Shown here piece after piece: positions 7,165-15,786 of a stretch of 37,390 bases of DNA. The position numbers and the translations under genes are program-made. The notes under the pieces were generated by a model, which was given only the letters and a program-made list of their open reading frames with translations, had not been told where the DNA came from and made no database searches. How positions within the stretch are numbered: position 1 is the first letter of the stretch; each line of letters begins with the position of its first letter. Source of the stretch: Terriglobales bacterium (GTDB lineage: Bacteria > Acidobacteriota > Terriglobia > Terriglobales > Acidobacteriaceae); NCBI GenBank assembly GCA_035454605.1, contig DATIGQ010000048.1:1-37390 (forward strand). The letters are read 5' to 3'.

Positions 7165-8346
7165 ATGCTGCGCTTTTCCACTGCCGGCGAATCTCACGGC
7201 GAGGCCCTGATTGCGCTGCTTTCCGGCATTCCGGCAGGGGTGAAGATCGACCCAGCCTTCGTGGATCGGGAACTCTGGCGGCGGCAGCAGGGCTACGGCC
7301 GCGGCGGCCGCATGAAGATCGAGCGCGACACCGCGCACATCCTTGCGGGAGTGCGCCAGGGTGCGACCATCGGCTCGCCCATTGCCATTCGCCTGGAAAA
7401 CCGCGACTGGCAGAACTGGCAGGAAGCCTTGCCGGTGGAGGAAGGCGACCCGTCCAAGCATCGGCCCGTGGCTTCCCCGCGCCCGGGACACGCCGATCTC
7501 GCCGGCGCGCTCAAGTACGACTTTGCCGACGCCCGCTTCGTGCTGGAGCGCGCTTCGGCCCGCGAGTCTGCGGCGCGCGTGGCCGCCGGCGCCTTTGCCA
7601 AGCTTTTTTTGCGCGAACTGGACATTCAGATCTTCAGCCATGTGCTGGCGGTCGGCGGGGCCTCGGTCCGCGATGCCGAAATCCCCTGGGATCGGGTACG
7701 CGTGCTGGCGGAGCGTGACGAGGTGGTGCTCAATTGCGCTGACCCGGAAGCCGAACCGCGCATGAAAGAGGAAGTCGACAAGGCCCTGAAGTCCGGCGAC
7801 TCGGTGGGCGGCGTCTTTGAAGTGGTGGCCCACGGTGTCCCTCCGGGGCTGGGCACCTACGCCAACTGGGATGAGCGCCTGGACGCACTGCTGGCCTACG
7901 CCCTGATGTCGCTGCCCGCGGTGAAGGCAGTCGAGATCGGCGTGGGTGTGGCCGCGGCCGGCTCGCCGGGATCGGCCGTGCACGATCCCATCGTCTACGA
8001 TGCCGCCGGCGCCACCACCTTCACGCACTTCACGCGGCGCTCCAACCACGCCGGAGGCATCGAAGGCGGCGTTTCCAATGGCCAGGACATTTTGCTTCGC
8101 GGCTATCTCAAGCCGATTTCCACGCTGCGGCGTCCCCTGGAATCGGTGGACTTCAAGACCCGCGAGCCGGTGGCGGCTGCCTACGAGCGTTCGGACGTTT
8201 GCGTGGTGCCTGCGGCCGGAGTTGCAGGCGAGGCCATGGTGGCGCTGATTTTGGCACGCTGCGCGTTGGAGAAGTTTGGAGGTGACTCTATGATGGAGAC
8301 CGAACGCAACTTCCGGAGCTACTGCCAGCAGTTGCGGAATTACTGA
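7165..8346 (+). CDS. aroC: Chorismate synthase
   Basis: A 393-residue protein. It converts 5-enolpyruvylshikimate-3-phosphate to chorismate, the last step of the shikimate pathway, using reduced FMN. Family signatures are FSTAGESHGEALIALLSGIPAG at the N-terminus, RPGHADLAGALKY (about 107), LERASARESAARVAAGA (about 125) and GGIEGGVSNGQDI (about 297). The length is normal. Start at 7165: earlier in-frame codons would add about 100 residues with no family match, and a -10-like box lies just upstream. Its TGA overlaps the ATG of def by one base (TGATG), so the two are translationally coupled. Confidence 0.96.
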   Translation: MLRFSTAGESHGEALIALLSGIPAGVKIDPAFVDRELWRRQQGYGRGGRMKIERDTAHILAGVRQGATIGSPIAIRLENRDWQNWQEALPVEEGDPSKHRPVASPRPGHADLAGALKYDFADARFVLERASARESAARVAAGAFAKLFLRELDIQIFSHVLAVGGASVRDAEIPWDRVRVLAERDEVVLNCADPEAEPRMKEEVDKALKSGDSVGGVFEVVAHGVPPGLGTYANWDERLDALLAYALMSLPAVKAVEIGVGVAAAGSPGSAVHDPIVYDAAGATTFTHFTRRSNHAGGIEGGVSNGQDILLRGYLKPISTLRRPLESVDFKTREPVAAAYERSDVCVVPAAGVAGEAMVALILARCALEKFGGDSMMETERNFRSYCQQLRNY

Positions 8347-8855
8347 TGATCTATCCCATCGTGAAGTTTGGCGACCCGGTGCTGGAACAGCCTGCCGCGC
8401 CGGTCACGGTGTTCGATGACAAGCTGCGCAAGCTGGTCGAAGACATGTTTGAAAGCATGTACGCCGCCCACGGTGTCGGCCTGGCTGCGCCGCAGATTGG
8501 AATCGCCAAGCGGTTGGCCGTCATCGACGTCACCTTCAAGGAAAATCCGAACGCCAAATTGGTCCTCGTGAATCCGGAGATCGTCCACAAGGAAGGCAAG
8601 CAGCGCGCCAGCGAGGGATGCCTGAGCCTGCCTGAGTTCCGCGCCGACGTTACGCGCGCCAACCGCGTTACCGTGCGCGCCCAGGGCCTGGACGGCAAAG
8701 TGTTCGAGAAAACCGGCGAGGAGCTCATGGCGCGCGCTTTGCTTCACGAGACCGACCACCTGAACGGCCGCCTGTTCATCCACCACATCAGCGCGCTCAA
8801 GCGCGATCTCATCAAGCGCAAGATTCGCAAGCTGGCCAAGGCGGGAGAGTGGTAG
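8346..8855 (+). CDS. def: Peptide deformylase
   Basis: A 169-residue protein. It removes the formyl group from the N-terminal methionine of new proteins and acts in the cytoplasm. All three metal-site motifs are present: GVGLAAPQIG (about 40), EGCLSLPE (metal Cys, about 92) and HETDHLNG (HExxH, about 137). The ATG overlaps the aroC stop. The next gene, fmt, encodes the enzyme that adds the formyl group to initiator tRNA, a common pairing. Confidence 0.96.
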   Translation: MIYPIVKFGDPVLEQPAAPVTVFDDKLRKLVEDMFESMYAAHGVGLAAPQIGIAKRLAVIDVTFKENPNAKLVLVNPEIVHKEGKQRASEGCLSLPEFRADVTRANRVTVRAQGLDGKVFEKTGEELMARALLHETDHLNGRLFIHHISALKRDLIKRKIRKLAKAGEW

Positions 8856-8857
8856 GG

Positions 8858-8939
8858 ATTGAGAAATTGAGAAATTTGGAAATTTGGTAATTGGATTCGC
8901 GCAGTCGATCTCTCAATTACCGAATTTCCCAATTACCCA
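8858..8939. repeat. AT-rich hairpin element between def and fmt
   Basis: This 82-base stretch fills almost the whole def-fmt gap and ends at the fmt start codon. The left half repeats ATTGAGAA and AAATTTGG words. AAATTTGGTAATTG (8880-8893) pairs with CAATTACCGAATTT (8914-8927) at 13 of 14 positions plus one T-G wobble. Flanking bases pair imperfectly further out with the final CCCAATTACCC. The loop is GC-richer. In RNA it would be a long hairpin directly over the fmt ribosome-binding region. Confidence 0.65.
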
Positions 8940-9875
8940 ATGGATCTGGTCTTCTGCGGCACGCCCGAATTCGCCGTTCCCACGCTCGACCGCCTGGTCG
9001 AAGCGGGCCACAACCTGCGGCTGGTCGTCACCCAACCCGACCGCCCCCGCGGGCGCGGGCTGGAAGTGGCCGGTTCGCCCGTCAAGCATCGTGCCGACTC
9101 GCTCCGGCTTCCCCTCGTGCAGCCAGAGAAGATCAAGCACAATACGGCCTTTCGCGAGCAATTGGAGTCCCTGCGGCCACAGGCCATCATCGTGGTCGGC
9201 TACGGCCGCATGATTCCCAAATGGATGATCGACCTGCCGCCGCACGGCAACCTGAACCTCCACGCATCGCTGCTCCCCAAGTACCGCGGTGCGGCTCCCA
9301 TCCAATGGGCCATCGCGTCCGGGGAAGCCATCACCGGCGTCACTACCATGCGCATTGACGAAGGCCTCGACACCGGCGACATCCTGATGCAGCGCGCGCT
9401 GTCCATCGCGCACGACGACACGGCCGAAACCCTGGCGCCGAAGCTGGCCGCGACGGGTGCCGACCTCATGGCGGATACGCTGCGCGGGCTCGAAGCCGGG
9501 ACCATCGAGCCGCGCCCTCAGGCCCACGAACACGCCACGCTCGCGCCCCTGCTCAAGAAGGAGGATGGGCTCATCGACTTTGCCAAGACGGCGCGCGAAA
9601 TCCACAACCGCCTGCGCGGCTTCCAGCCCTGGCCGGGTATCTACAGCATCTTCCGGGGGAAGAACTTCGCCATTCACCGTGCGCGCGTTGCGGAATCGCC
9701 GTCCAATACGGCGCCCGGCGAACTGCGTATTGAGGGCGAGCGCCTCCTCTTGGGATGCAGCGAGGGCTCTGCCCTGGAACTGCTCGAAGTTCAGCCGGAA
9801 GGCAGGAAGCGCATGCCGGCGAGCGATTTCCTGCACGGATATCGTCCGCAGCCCGGCGAGCGCCTCGGCGCCTGA
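8940..9875 (+). CDS. fmt: Methionyl-tRNA formyltransferase
   Basis: A 311-residue protein. It transfers a formyl group from 10-formyl-tetrahydrofolate to initiator Met-tRNA. The formyltransferase core is clear: VFCGTPEFAVPTL (about 5), VVTQPDRPRGRGL, VVGYGRMIPKWMIDLPPHGNLNLHASLLPKYRGAAPIQWAI (about 85-125, containing the Asn-His-Ser active-site motif) and TGVTTMRIDEGLDTGDIL. The C-terminal tRNA-binding OB-like domain follows from about 205 (FQPWPGIYS). The ATG is placed directly after the AT-rich hairpin and there is no usual ribosome-binding sequence. rsmB starts five bases after the stop. Confidence 0.96.
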   Translation: MDLVFCGTPEFAVPTLDRLVEAGHNLRLVVTQPDRPRGRGLEVAGSPVKHRADSLRLPLVQPEKIKHNTAFREQLESLRPQAIIVVGYGRMIPKWMIDLPPHGNLNLHASLLPKYRGAAPIQWAIASGEAITGVTTMRIDEGLDTGDILMQRALSIAHDDTAETLAPKLAATGADLMADTLRGLEAGTIEPRPQAHEHATLAPLLKKEDGLIDFAKTAREIHNRLRGFQPWPGIYSIFRGKNFAIHRARVAESPSNTAPGELRIEGERLLLGCSEGSALELLEVQPEGRKRMPASDFLHGYRPQPGERLGA

Positions 9876-9880
9876 ACCCA

Positions 9881-11218
9881 ATGCCGGTGTCGCCCGCTCG
9901 CGCCGCCGCCTTCGACATCCTGCTGCGTGTGGAGCAGCAATCCGCGTACGCGGATGAGCTGCTGCACTCGCAGATACTCCATCCGCTTTCGCTTCTGGAC
10001 CGCGCCCTGGCTACCGAACTGGTGATGGGCGTGCTCCGCTGGCGCTCGCGACTCGACTCGGCGCTCGCGCGGCTTTCCCGGCAGCCGCTCGAGAAGCTCG
10101 ATACAGAAGTACTGGTCGCGTTGCGCATGGCAGCCTATCAGCTCGGCTTCCTGGATCGCATCCCCGCACACGCCGCGGTGGACGAAAGCGTGGAGCTCAC
10201 CAAGCGCGCCGGCAAGCGCTTCGCGGCGCCGTTCGTGAACGCCGTGCTGCGCCGATTGGCGAAAACCCCGCGCGCGCTGCGGCCCGCGGCCGCGCCACCC
10301 GCCGACGCCGCGGATCTCGCCGAGCAGTACGCTCACCCGCCGTGGCTGGTAGAACGCTGGGCGCAGGGATTGGGCCTCGAAACCGCGGTTCGGATTTGCC
10401 GGTACGACCAGCAACCCCCGCAGGCGACTCTGCGCATCGCCGATTCTGCCCTTGAGTCCGAACTCACCGCCGCCGACGTCGAACTGGAGCCTGGAGTACT
10501 GGTCTCCACCGCGCGACGCGTAATTCATGGCGATGTGACTAAACCGCCCGCGTTCGCGCAGGGCCGCGTTCATTTCCAGGACGAGGCTTCGCAACTCATA
10601 GCGCTGCTGGTTCCCGGAGGTCGCCGCATTCTGGATTGCTGCGCTGCCCCCGGCGGCAAGTCCTCCGCGCTCAGCGAGCAGCATCCGGAAGCGCTCGTTT
10701 TCGCTGTGGACCTTCATTCGCACCGCGCCCGCCTGCTGCGCCAGCTGGTGCGCGCGCCCAACGTGCGCATCGCCGCTGCCGACGCCACCCGCCTGCCCTT
10801 CGCCGGCGGCTTTGACGCTGTGCTCGCCGACGTGCCTTGTTCGGGCACAGGAACACTGGCCCGCAATCCCGAAATCAAGTGGCGTCTCCGGCCGGAAGAC
10901 CTTCATGACCTGCATACGGGCCAGGTCGCCATTCTCGGCGCCGTACTTGACCAGACCGCGGATGGAGGCTGCGTGGTCTACTCCACCTGCTCGCTCGAGC
11001 CGGAAGAGGATGAACAAGTCGTGGAAGAAGTTGTGGCCCAGCGGAGCGACGTGCGTCTGATCGACTGCCGCGAGCAGCTCATGCGCCTTCAGGCTGCGAG
11101 GTTGTTGGTGTGGAGCGATCTCGACTCGCTCCTCCGGGGTCCTTACCTGCGCACGCTTCCCGGCGTGCATCCCTGCGACGGCTTCTTCGCCGCCATCCTG
11201 GAGCGCCGGCCGCGCTAG
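9881..11218 (+). CDS. rsmB: 16S rRNA (cytosine-967-C5)-methyltransferase
   Basis: A 445-residue protein. The NusB-like N-terminal RNA-binding domain (about 1-140: ARAAAFDILLRVE, FVNAVLRRLAK) is followed by a Rossmann methyltransferase. SAM-binding CCAAPGGKSSAL is at about 248, ADVPCSGTGTLARNPEIKW (with the PC motif Cys) at about 312, and the second catalytic cysteine lies in VYSTCSLEPEEDE at about 366. The family makes m5C967 in helix 31 of 16S rRNA. Start at 9881 is five bases after fmt. fmt-rsmB adjacency is common, which supports rsmB over rsmF. Confidence 0.93.
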   Translation: MPVSPARAAAFDILLRVEQQSAYADELLHSQILHPLSLLDRALATELVMGVLRWRSRLDSALARLSRQPLEKLDTEVLVALRMAAYQLGFLDRIPAHAAVDESVELTKRAGKRFAAPFVNAVLRRLAKTPRALRPAAAPPADAADLAEQYAHPPWLVERWAQGLGLETAVRICRYDQQPPQATLRIADSALESELTAADVELEPGVLVSTARRVIHGDVTKPPAFAQGRVHFQDEASQLIALLVPGGRRILDCCAAPGGKSSALSEQHPEALVFAVDLHSHRARLLRQLVRAPNVRIAAADATRLPFAGGFDAVLADVPCSGTGTLARNPEIKWRLRPEDLHDLHTGQVAILGAVLDQTADGGCVVYSTCSLEPEEDEQVVEEVVAQRSDVRLIDCREQLMRLQAARLLVWSDLDSLLRGPYLRTLPGVHPCDGFFAAILERRPR

Positions 11219-11237
11219 GGAATGAACGTGCTGCGCC

Positions 11238-11978
11238 TCATCGCGTGATCTCGAAGTGCACCACGGTGCCGGGCGTCACCCGTGTCCCCGGGGCGGGCAA
11301 TTGCCGGCTGACGACGGTCGGTTTCGAAATGGATGGAATCTCCCCTGCCGTGGGCTCGCCGAACACCACCGTGACGTTCCCCACCAGCAGGCCTGCCTGC
11401 TCCACGGCTGCCGACGCCTCGGCCAGCGGCTGTCCCACCAGGTCCGGCATGACGAACGCTTCCGTCTCGCGCGGCGCGGTCACCAGCAGGCTGACGCGCG
11501 GGGAAGCGGTCGGCCCGCCAAAGGGCGGCGGGCTTTGCGCCACCACCTGGTCTTCCGGAAGGTCAGGCAGATGGATGACGGCCACGTTGCCCACCTCCAG
11601 CCCCCGGCGCGCCACGTTGATCTCTGCGGCGCGCGGGCTCTGGCCCACCACGCTGGGCACTTCGGCGCGCTGCGACCCCAGGCTCACCGCCACTCGCACC
11701 CGCCATCCGCCGCGCACCTTGGTTCCCGCCGGCGGCTGTTGCGAAACGATGCGGCCTTCCGGCACATCGGCGCTGTAGAAGCGGCTCTCCACCTCCAACC
11801 GCAGCCCCTGCGGCCGCAAGGTCCGCTCCGCCTCTACCGGCGCCATGCCCACCAGCCTGGGAATCTCCACTTCGCGGCCATGGATGGCCCAGCGCATGGC
11901 CATCAGCGCCGACACCATGGCCACGAACACCAGCATCACTCCCATCAGCAAGCCGCGAAAGATGCGCTTCGCCGTCAT
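11238..11978 (-). CDS. Membrane-anchored PASTA-domain protein
   Basis: A 246-residue protein with one N-terminal transmembrane segment (about 8-30). Three PASTA domains follow: VEIPRLVGMAPVEAERTL to VAVSLG, AEVPSVVGQSPRAAEINV to LLVTAP, and FVMPDLVGQPLAEASAAV to VHFEIT. PASTA domains bind muropeptides or beta-lactams in Ser/Thr kinases and penicillin-binding proteins. This protein carries no kinase or transpeptidase domain, so it may be a stand-alone cell-wall sensor or accessory factor. It converges on rsmB with a 19-base gap. It lies one gene away from the penicillin-binding protein. Confidence 0.85.
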   Translation of the reverse strand: MTAKRIFRGLLMGVMLVFVAMVSALMAMRWAIHGREVEIPRLVGMAPVEAERTLRPQGLRLEVESRFYSADVPEGRIVSQQPPAGTKVRGGWRVRVAVSLGSQRAEVPSVVGQSPRAAEINVARRGLEVGNVAVIHLPDLPEDQVVAQSPPPFGGPTASPRVSLLVTAPRETEAFVMPDLVGQPLAEASAAVEQAGLLVGNVTVVFGEPTAGEIPSISKPTVVSRQLPAPGTRVTPGTVVHFEITR

Positions 11979-12076
11979 CCCTTCCTGTCAGTGTGCCAGA
12001 GTGCGGGTTCCGTGAGAAGATGTGTGCTTCATTTCCCGGCGAACGCTCCCGCGCGTCCGCGGAAAGGACCCGCCCC

Positions 12077-13387
12077 ATGACCCGCGAAGAAATCGTGCGC
12101 AAGCAAAAGGAATTCATCTTCCCCAGTATCGCCACCTACTATCAGGAGGCGTTGCCGCTGGATCGCGGTTCCATGCAGCACGTCTGGGATGTGGACGGGC
12201 GCAAGTACCTGGATTTCTTCGGCGGCATCGTCACCATCAGCGTGGGTCACGCCAACCCGCGCATCATCGAGAAAACCAAGGCGCAGATCGAAAAGCTCCA
12301 GCACGTCTCCACCTGCTTTCCCACTGAACCTATGGTGGCGCTGGCGGAAAAGATCGCCGAGATCACGCCCGGCGCGCTCAAGAAGTCGTTCTTCACCAAC
12401 AGCGGCACGGAAGCCAATGAAACCGCGGTGCAGATCGCGCGCATGCACACCGGCAACTTCGAAATCGTGGCCCTGCGCCACGGCTACAGCGGGCGGTCGT
12501 CGGTGGCGCGCGCCATGACCGGCCTGCACACCTGGCGCAAGGGGACCATCGAGGTGGGCGTGGTGCACGCCATGAACCCCTACTGCTACCGCTGCCCGCT
12601 GGGCCTGAAGTATCCGGAGTGCGACATCGCCTGCGTCAAGGACATCGAGCAGGTCATTCAGACTTCCACCTCGGGGCGCATCGCGGCGCTTCTGTCCGAG
12701 CCCATCCAGGGGGTGGCCGGTTTCATCACTCCGCCCAAGGAGTACTTCAAGCTGGCGTTCAACATCGTGCGCCAGTACGGCGGTGACTTCATCGCCGATG
12801 AAGTCCAGACCGCCTGGGGACGCACCGGGCACAAGTGGTTCGGTATCGAGCACTGGGAGGTCGAGCCCGACATCCTCACCTCCGCCAAGGGTCTGGGGAA
12901 CGGCGTGCCCGTCGGACTCACCGTCGCCCGGCCGGAGATCGCCGATTCTTTCCAGGGGCTGACCATCTCCACCTTTGGCGGCAACCCGGTCACCTGCGTC
13001 ACCGCCAAGGCCGTCATCGACCTGATCGAGGAAGACGACCTGCGCACCAACGCTGCCGTGGTCGGCGGCTACTTCCGGGAGAAGCTGGAGGAGCTTCAGG
13101 AGAAGCACCCGCTCATCGGCGACGTGCGCGGTATGGGCCTGATGCAGGCCATGGAGCTGGTCACGGACCGCAAGTCGAAGGAGCCGGCCACTGCGGCCAC
13201 GCTCGCCCTGATGGAAGAAGCACGCAAACGCGGGCTGCTCATCGGCCGCGGCGGGCTGCACGGCAACGTCATCCGCATGTCTCCGCCGCTCAACATCTCG
13301 AAGAGCGACGTCGACGAAGCTACGCGCATCCTGGACCAATGCTTCGTGGCAGTGGAGGAAGCACGAATGGCGGGAACGGCGCGGTAG
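12077..13387 (+). CDS. Class III PLP-dependent aminotransferase (AGXT2 / GABA-transaminase-like)
   Basis: A 436-residue protein of fold-type I. TNSGTEANETAVQIAR (PLP phosphate loop) is at about 108, DEVQTAWGRTG (Asp241 contacts the pyridine nitrogen) at about 241, SAKGLGNGVPVG (Schiff-base Lys271) at about 269, and STFGGNP further on. The sequence resembles alanine-glyoxylate/4-aminobutyrate-type enzymes; the exact amino donor cannot be read off. An uncommon detail is four cysteines at 170, 173, 182 and 186 (C-x2-C-x8-C-x3-C), possibly a structural metal site. GGAAAGG lies nine bases before the chosen ATG; a start at 11993 would add 28 unlikely residues. It converges on the penicillin-binding protein gene. 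Confidence 0.88.
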   Translation: MTREEIVRKQKEFIFPSIATYYQEALPLDRGSMQHVWDVDGRKYLDFFGGIVTISVGHANPRIIEKTKAQIEKLQHVSTCFPTEPMVALAEKIAEITPGALKKSFFTNSGTEANETAVQIARMHTGNFEIVALRHGYSGRSSVARAMTGLHTWRKGTIEVGVVHAMNPYCYRCPLGLKYPECDIACVKDIEQVIQTSTSGRIAALLSEPIQGVAGFITPPKEYFKLAFNIVRQYGGDFIADEVQTAWGRTGHKWFGIEHWEVEPDILTSAKGLGNGVPVGLTVARPEIADSFQGLTISTFGGNPVTCVTAKAVIDLIEEDDLRTNAAVVGGYFREKLEELQEKHPLIGDVRGMGLMQAMELVTDRKSKEPATAATLALMEEARKRGLLIGRGGLHGNVIRMSPPLNISKSDVDEATRILDQCFVAVEEARMAGTAR

Positions 13388-13398
13388 AGCCGGATCCG

Positions 13399-15630
13399 TT
13401 AATGCGCTTCGCCGTCCCCCGGTGTTTCGTCCGGCGTGTCGATCTTCTGGGCGATGGCCGTGGGCGGAATGGGCGGCGCGGGAATGAACTCCTCGCCGTC
13501 GCGACCTTCGAGCGCCACCTTCATGAAGTCCATCCAGATGGGCAGGGCCGCCTGGCCGCCGGTTTCCCTTGAGCCCAGCGTCTTCTTTTCGTCGAAGCCG
13601 ACCCAGACGCCGCAGGTGAGCGAAGGGGAAAAGCCCATGAACCAGGCGTCGGTGAAGTCGTTGGTCGTTCCGGTTTTGCCGGCGAGCGCGTGGCCCAGCG
13701 ACTTGGCGCGGACGGCGGTGCCGAACTGCACCACGCCTTGGAGCATCATGGTCATGATGCGCGCCGTGCGCGCCGCGATGATGTCGCGCACCTCGGGGAA
13801 GTTCTGTTCCAGCACGCGACCGTCATAGTCGGTGACGCGACGGATGTAATGCGGAGTCACGCGCACGCCGTCGTTGGGGAAGACGGCGAACGACGCCGTC
13901 TGTTCGGCAAGCGTGACTTCGGCGGCGCCCAGCGCCACCGGCAGGTACGGCGGCATGGGCGAAGTGACGCCGAAGCGGCGTGCTGTATCGATGACCTTAT
14001 TGATTCCCACTTGCTCGGCGACTTTGACTGCGGGCACGTTGCGCGATTGCGCCAGTGCCCGCCGCAGCGTGATGGCGCCCTCGTACCGGCCGTCGTAGTT
14101 GTGGGGTGCGTAGGGCCCGCCGCCGGAAGTGAACACCGTCGGGGCATCGATAATGACGTCATTGGGCGACATGCCCTGCTCGATCGCCGTCGTGTAGACG
14201 TACGGCTTGAAGGAGGAGCCCACCTGGCGGAGGGCCTGGGTGGCGCGATTGAACTTGGACTCGTCAAAGTCGCGGCCTCCGACCATCGCCTTGATGTCAC
14301 CGGTGGCGTTATCCATCGCCAGCAGTGCGCCCTGCGCGCCGGAATCCTGTTCCAGCGCGACCTTCACCCGGCCACTGCCTTCCTGTGACACGACGCGCAC
14401 ATAAGCGATGTCACCGACTTCCAGCAGCTTGTCCGGCGAGCGCCGGCCGGTCCAGGAAATATCCGACGGTCCAAGCTCCGCAGTGCGCGTGCCGAGTTTC
14501 ACCGTGGCGGTCGCGGGCGTGACCTCGGTGACCAGCGCGTGCACGTAGCTGCCCGCCTCCATCGGCTCGAACCAGTCGGGATGCCGCCAGGACTCAATCG
14601 TCTGGCCCATGCGCAACACGTTGCGCAGCTTGCCTTTCCAGCCATGCCGCCGTTCGTAGGCGGCCAGGCCGTCGAGCACCGCCTTGTTGGCGGCCTTCTG
14701 CAGTTCGAGGTTGAGCGTGGTGTAGACACGCAGGCCACCGCGGTGCACCTCCTCGCTGCCGTACTTCCGCTCCAGGTACTGCCGAACTTCTTCCACGAAG
14801 TAGGGCGCCAGGTTGTTGGTGGGAACGCTCACGTTCAGGCGGATGGGCGAGGCCTTGGCGCGGGTGGCCTGCTCGGCGGTGATCTTCCCGTCCTCGAGCA
14901 TGGCGTTGAGGACCAGGTTGCGGCGGGCCAGCGCGCGGTCGGGACGGTTGATAGGGGAAAGCGATTCCGGACTCTGCGGCAAGCCGGCCAGCAGCGCAGC
15001 CTCCTCCAGCGTCAGATTCCGCGCCGGCTTGGAGAAGTAGTATTGAGCGGCAGCTTCGAAACCGTAATTGCCATGTCCGAGGTAGATCTGGTTGGCGTAC
15101 ATGGTGAAGATCTGAGGCTTGGTAAAGCGCCGCTCAATCTGGATGGCCAGCAGCGATTCCTGGATCTTGCGGCCCAGGCGGCGGTCGGGTGAGAGGAAGA
15201 GGTTGCGAGAGAGCTGCATGGTGAGCGTAGAAGCGCCTTGGCGCATGCGCCCGGATACCAGGTTGCGCCATGCCGCGCCGGCTACGCGCCAGACGTTGAC
15301 GCCCCAGTGGCTCTCGAATTCCTTGTCTTCGATGGAGAGGATGGCCTGGCGCAACACGGGCGGGAAGTCATCGTAGGAAGCGATGATGCGCCGCTGCAGC
15401 GCGAAGGAACCGATGACCCGCCCGTGATCGTCGTAGAGCTCGGTGACCGAGCTGGGCCGGTAGCTTTCCAGTTCGGCGACCTGCGGCAGGTCGGTGGTGT
15501 ACACCAGCAGCAGACCGGCGCCACCGCCGACCGCTGCAGCTCCCAGGAGCAGGAGCACGAACAGGACCTTCCCGACCAGCTTCCTGCGGGGAGCTTCTTC
15601 ACCGGGGAATTGCGACTCGAGGAGTTCCAT
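13399..15630 (-). CDS. Class A penicillin-binding protein (PBP1A family)
   Basis: A 743-residue bifunctional peptidoglycan synthase. It has a short cytoplasmic tail, a transmembrane helix at about 20-44, then a GT51 glycosyltransferase domain: SIEDKEFESHWG (catalytic Glu101), QGASTLTMQLSRN, KIQESLLAIQIERRFTK. The transpeptidase domain has SxxK (Ser472-Lys475 in GSSFKPYVY), SRN (529-531) and KTGTTN (652-657), so both activities look intact. It polymerises and cross-links glycan strands at the outer face of the inner membrane. The acidic C-terminal tail is short. It lies 156 bases downstream of the S41-like gene on the same strand. Confidence 0.94.
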   Translation of the reverse strand: MELLESQFPGEEAPRRKLVGKVLFVLLLLGAAAVGGGAGLLLVYTTDLPQVAELESYRPSSVTELYDDHGRVIGSFALQRRIIASYDDFPPVLRQAILSIEDKEFESHWGVNVWRVAGAAWRNLVSGRMRQGASTLTMQLSRNLFLSPDRRLGRKIQESLLAIQIERRFTKPQIFTMYANQIYLGHGNYGFEAAAQYYFSKPARNLTLEEAALLAGLPQSPESLSPINRPDRALARRNLVLNAMLEDGKITAEQATRAKASPIRLNVSVPTNNLAPYFVEEVRQYLERKYGSEEVHRGGLRVYTTLNLELQKAANKAVLDGLAAYERRHGWKGKLRNVLRMGQTIESWRHPDWFEPMEAGSYVHALVTEVTPATATVKLGTRTAELGPSDISWTGRRSPDKLLEVGDIAYVRVVSQEGSGRVKVALEQDSGAQGALLAMDNATGDIKAMVGGRDFDESKFNRATQALRQVGSSFKPYVYTTAIEQGMSPNDVIIDAPTVFTSGGGPYAPHNYDGRYEGAITLRRALAQSRNVPAVKVAEQVGINKVIDTARRFGVTSPMPPYLPVALGAAEVTLAEQTASFAVFPNDGVRVTPHYIRRVTDYDGRVLEQNFPEVRDIIAARTARIMTMMLQGVVQFGTAVRAKSLGHALAGKTGTTNDFTDAWFMGFSPSLTCGVWVGFDEKKTLGSRETGGQAALPIWMDFMKVALEGRDGEEFIPAPPIPPTAIAQKIDTPDETPGDGEAH

Positions 15631-15786
15631 CCACTACGCGTCGCCGGAGCAGCTACAGAATACCGCGGCCACGGACTCGCGCCCAGTGACCGGGAAGGTC
15701 TCAGCCGTCAGGCCTCAGGTCCCAGGAGGATTGGACACCGCTGCCCGGTTTCCTGATACCTAGCGTCAACACCCGGAGACCCAAAC

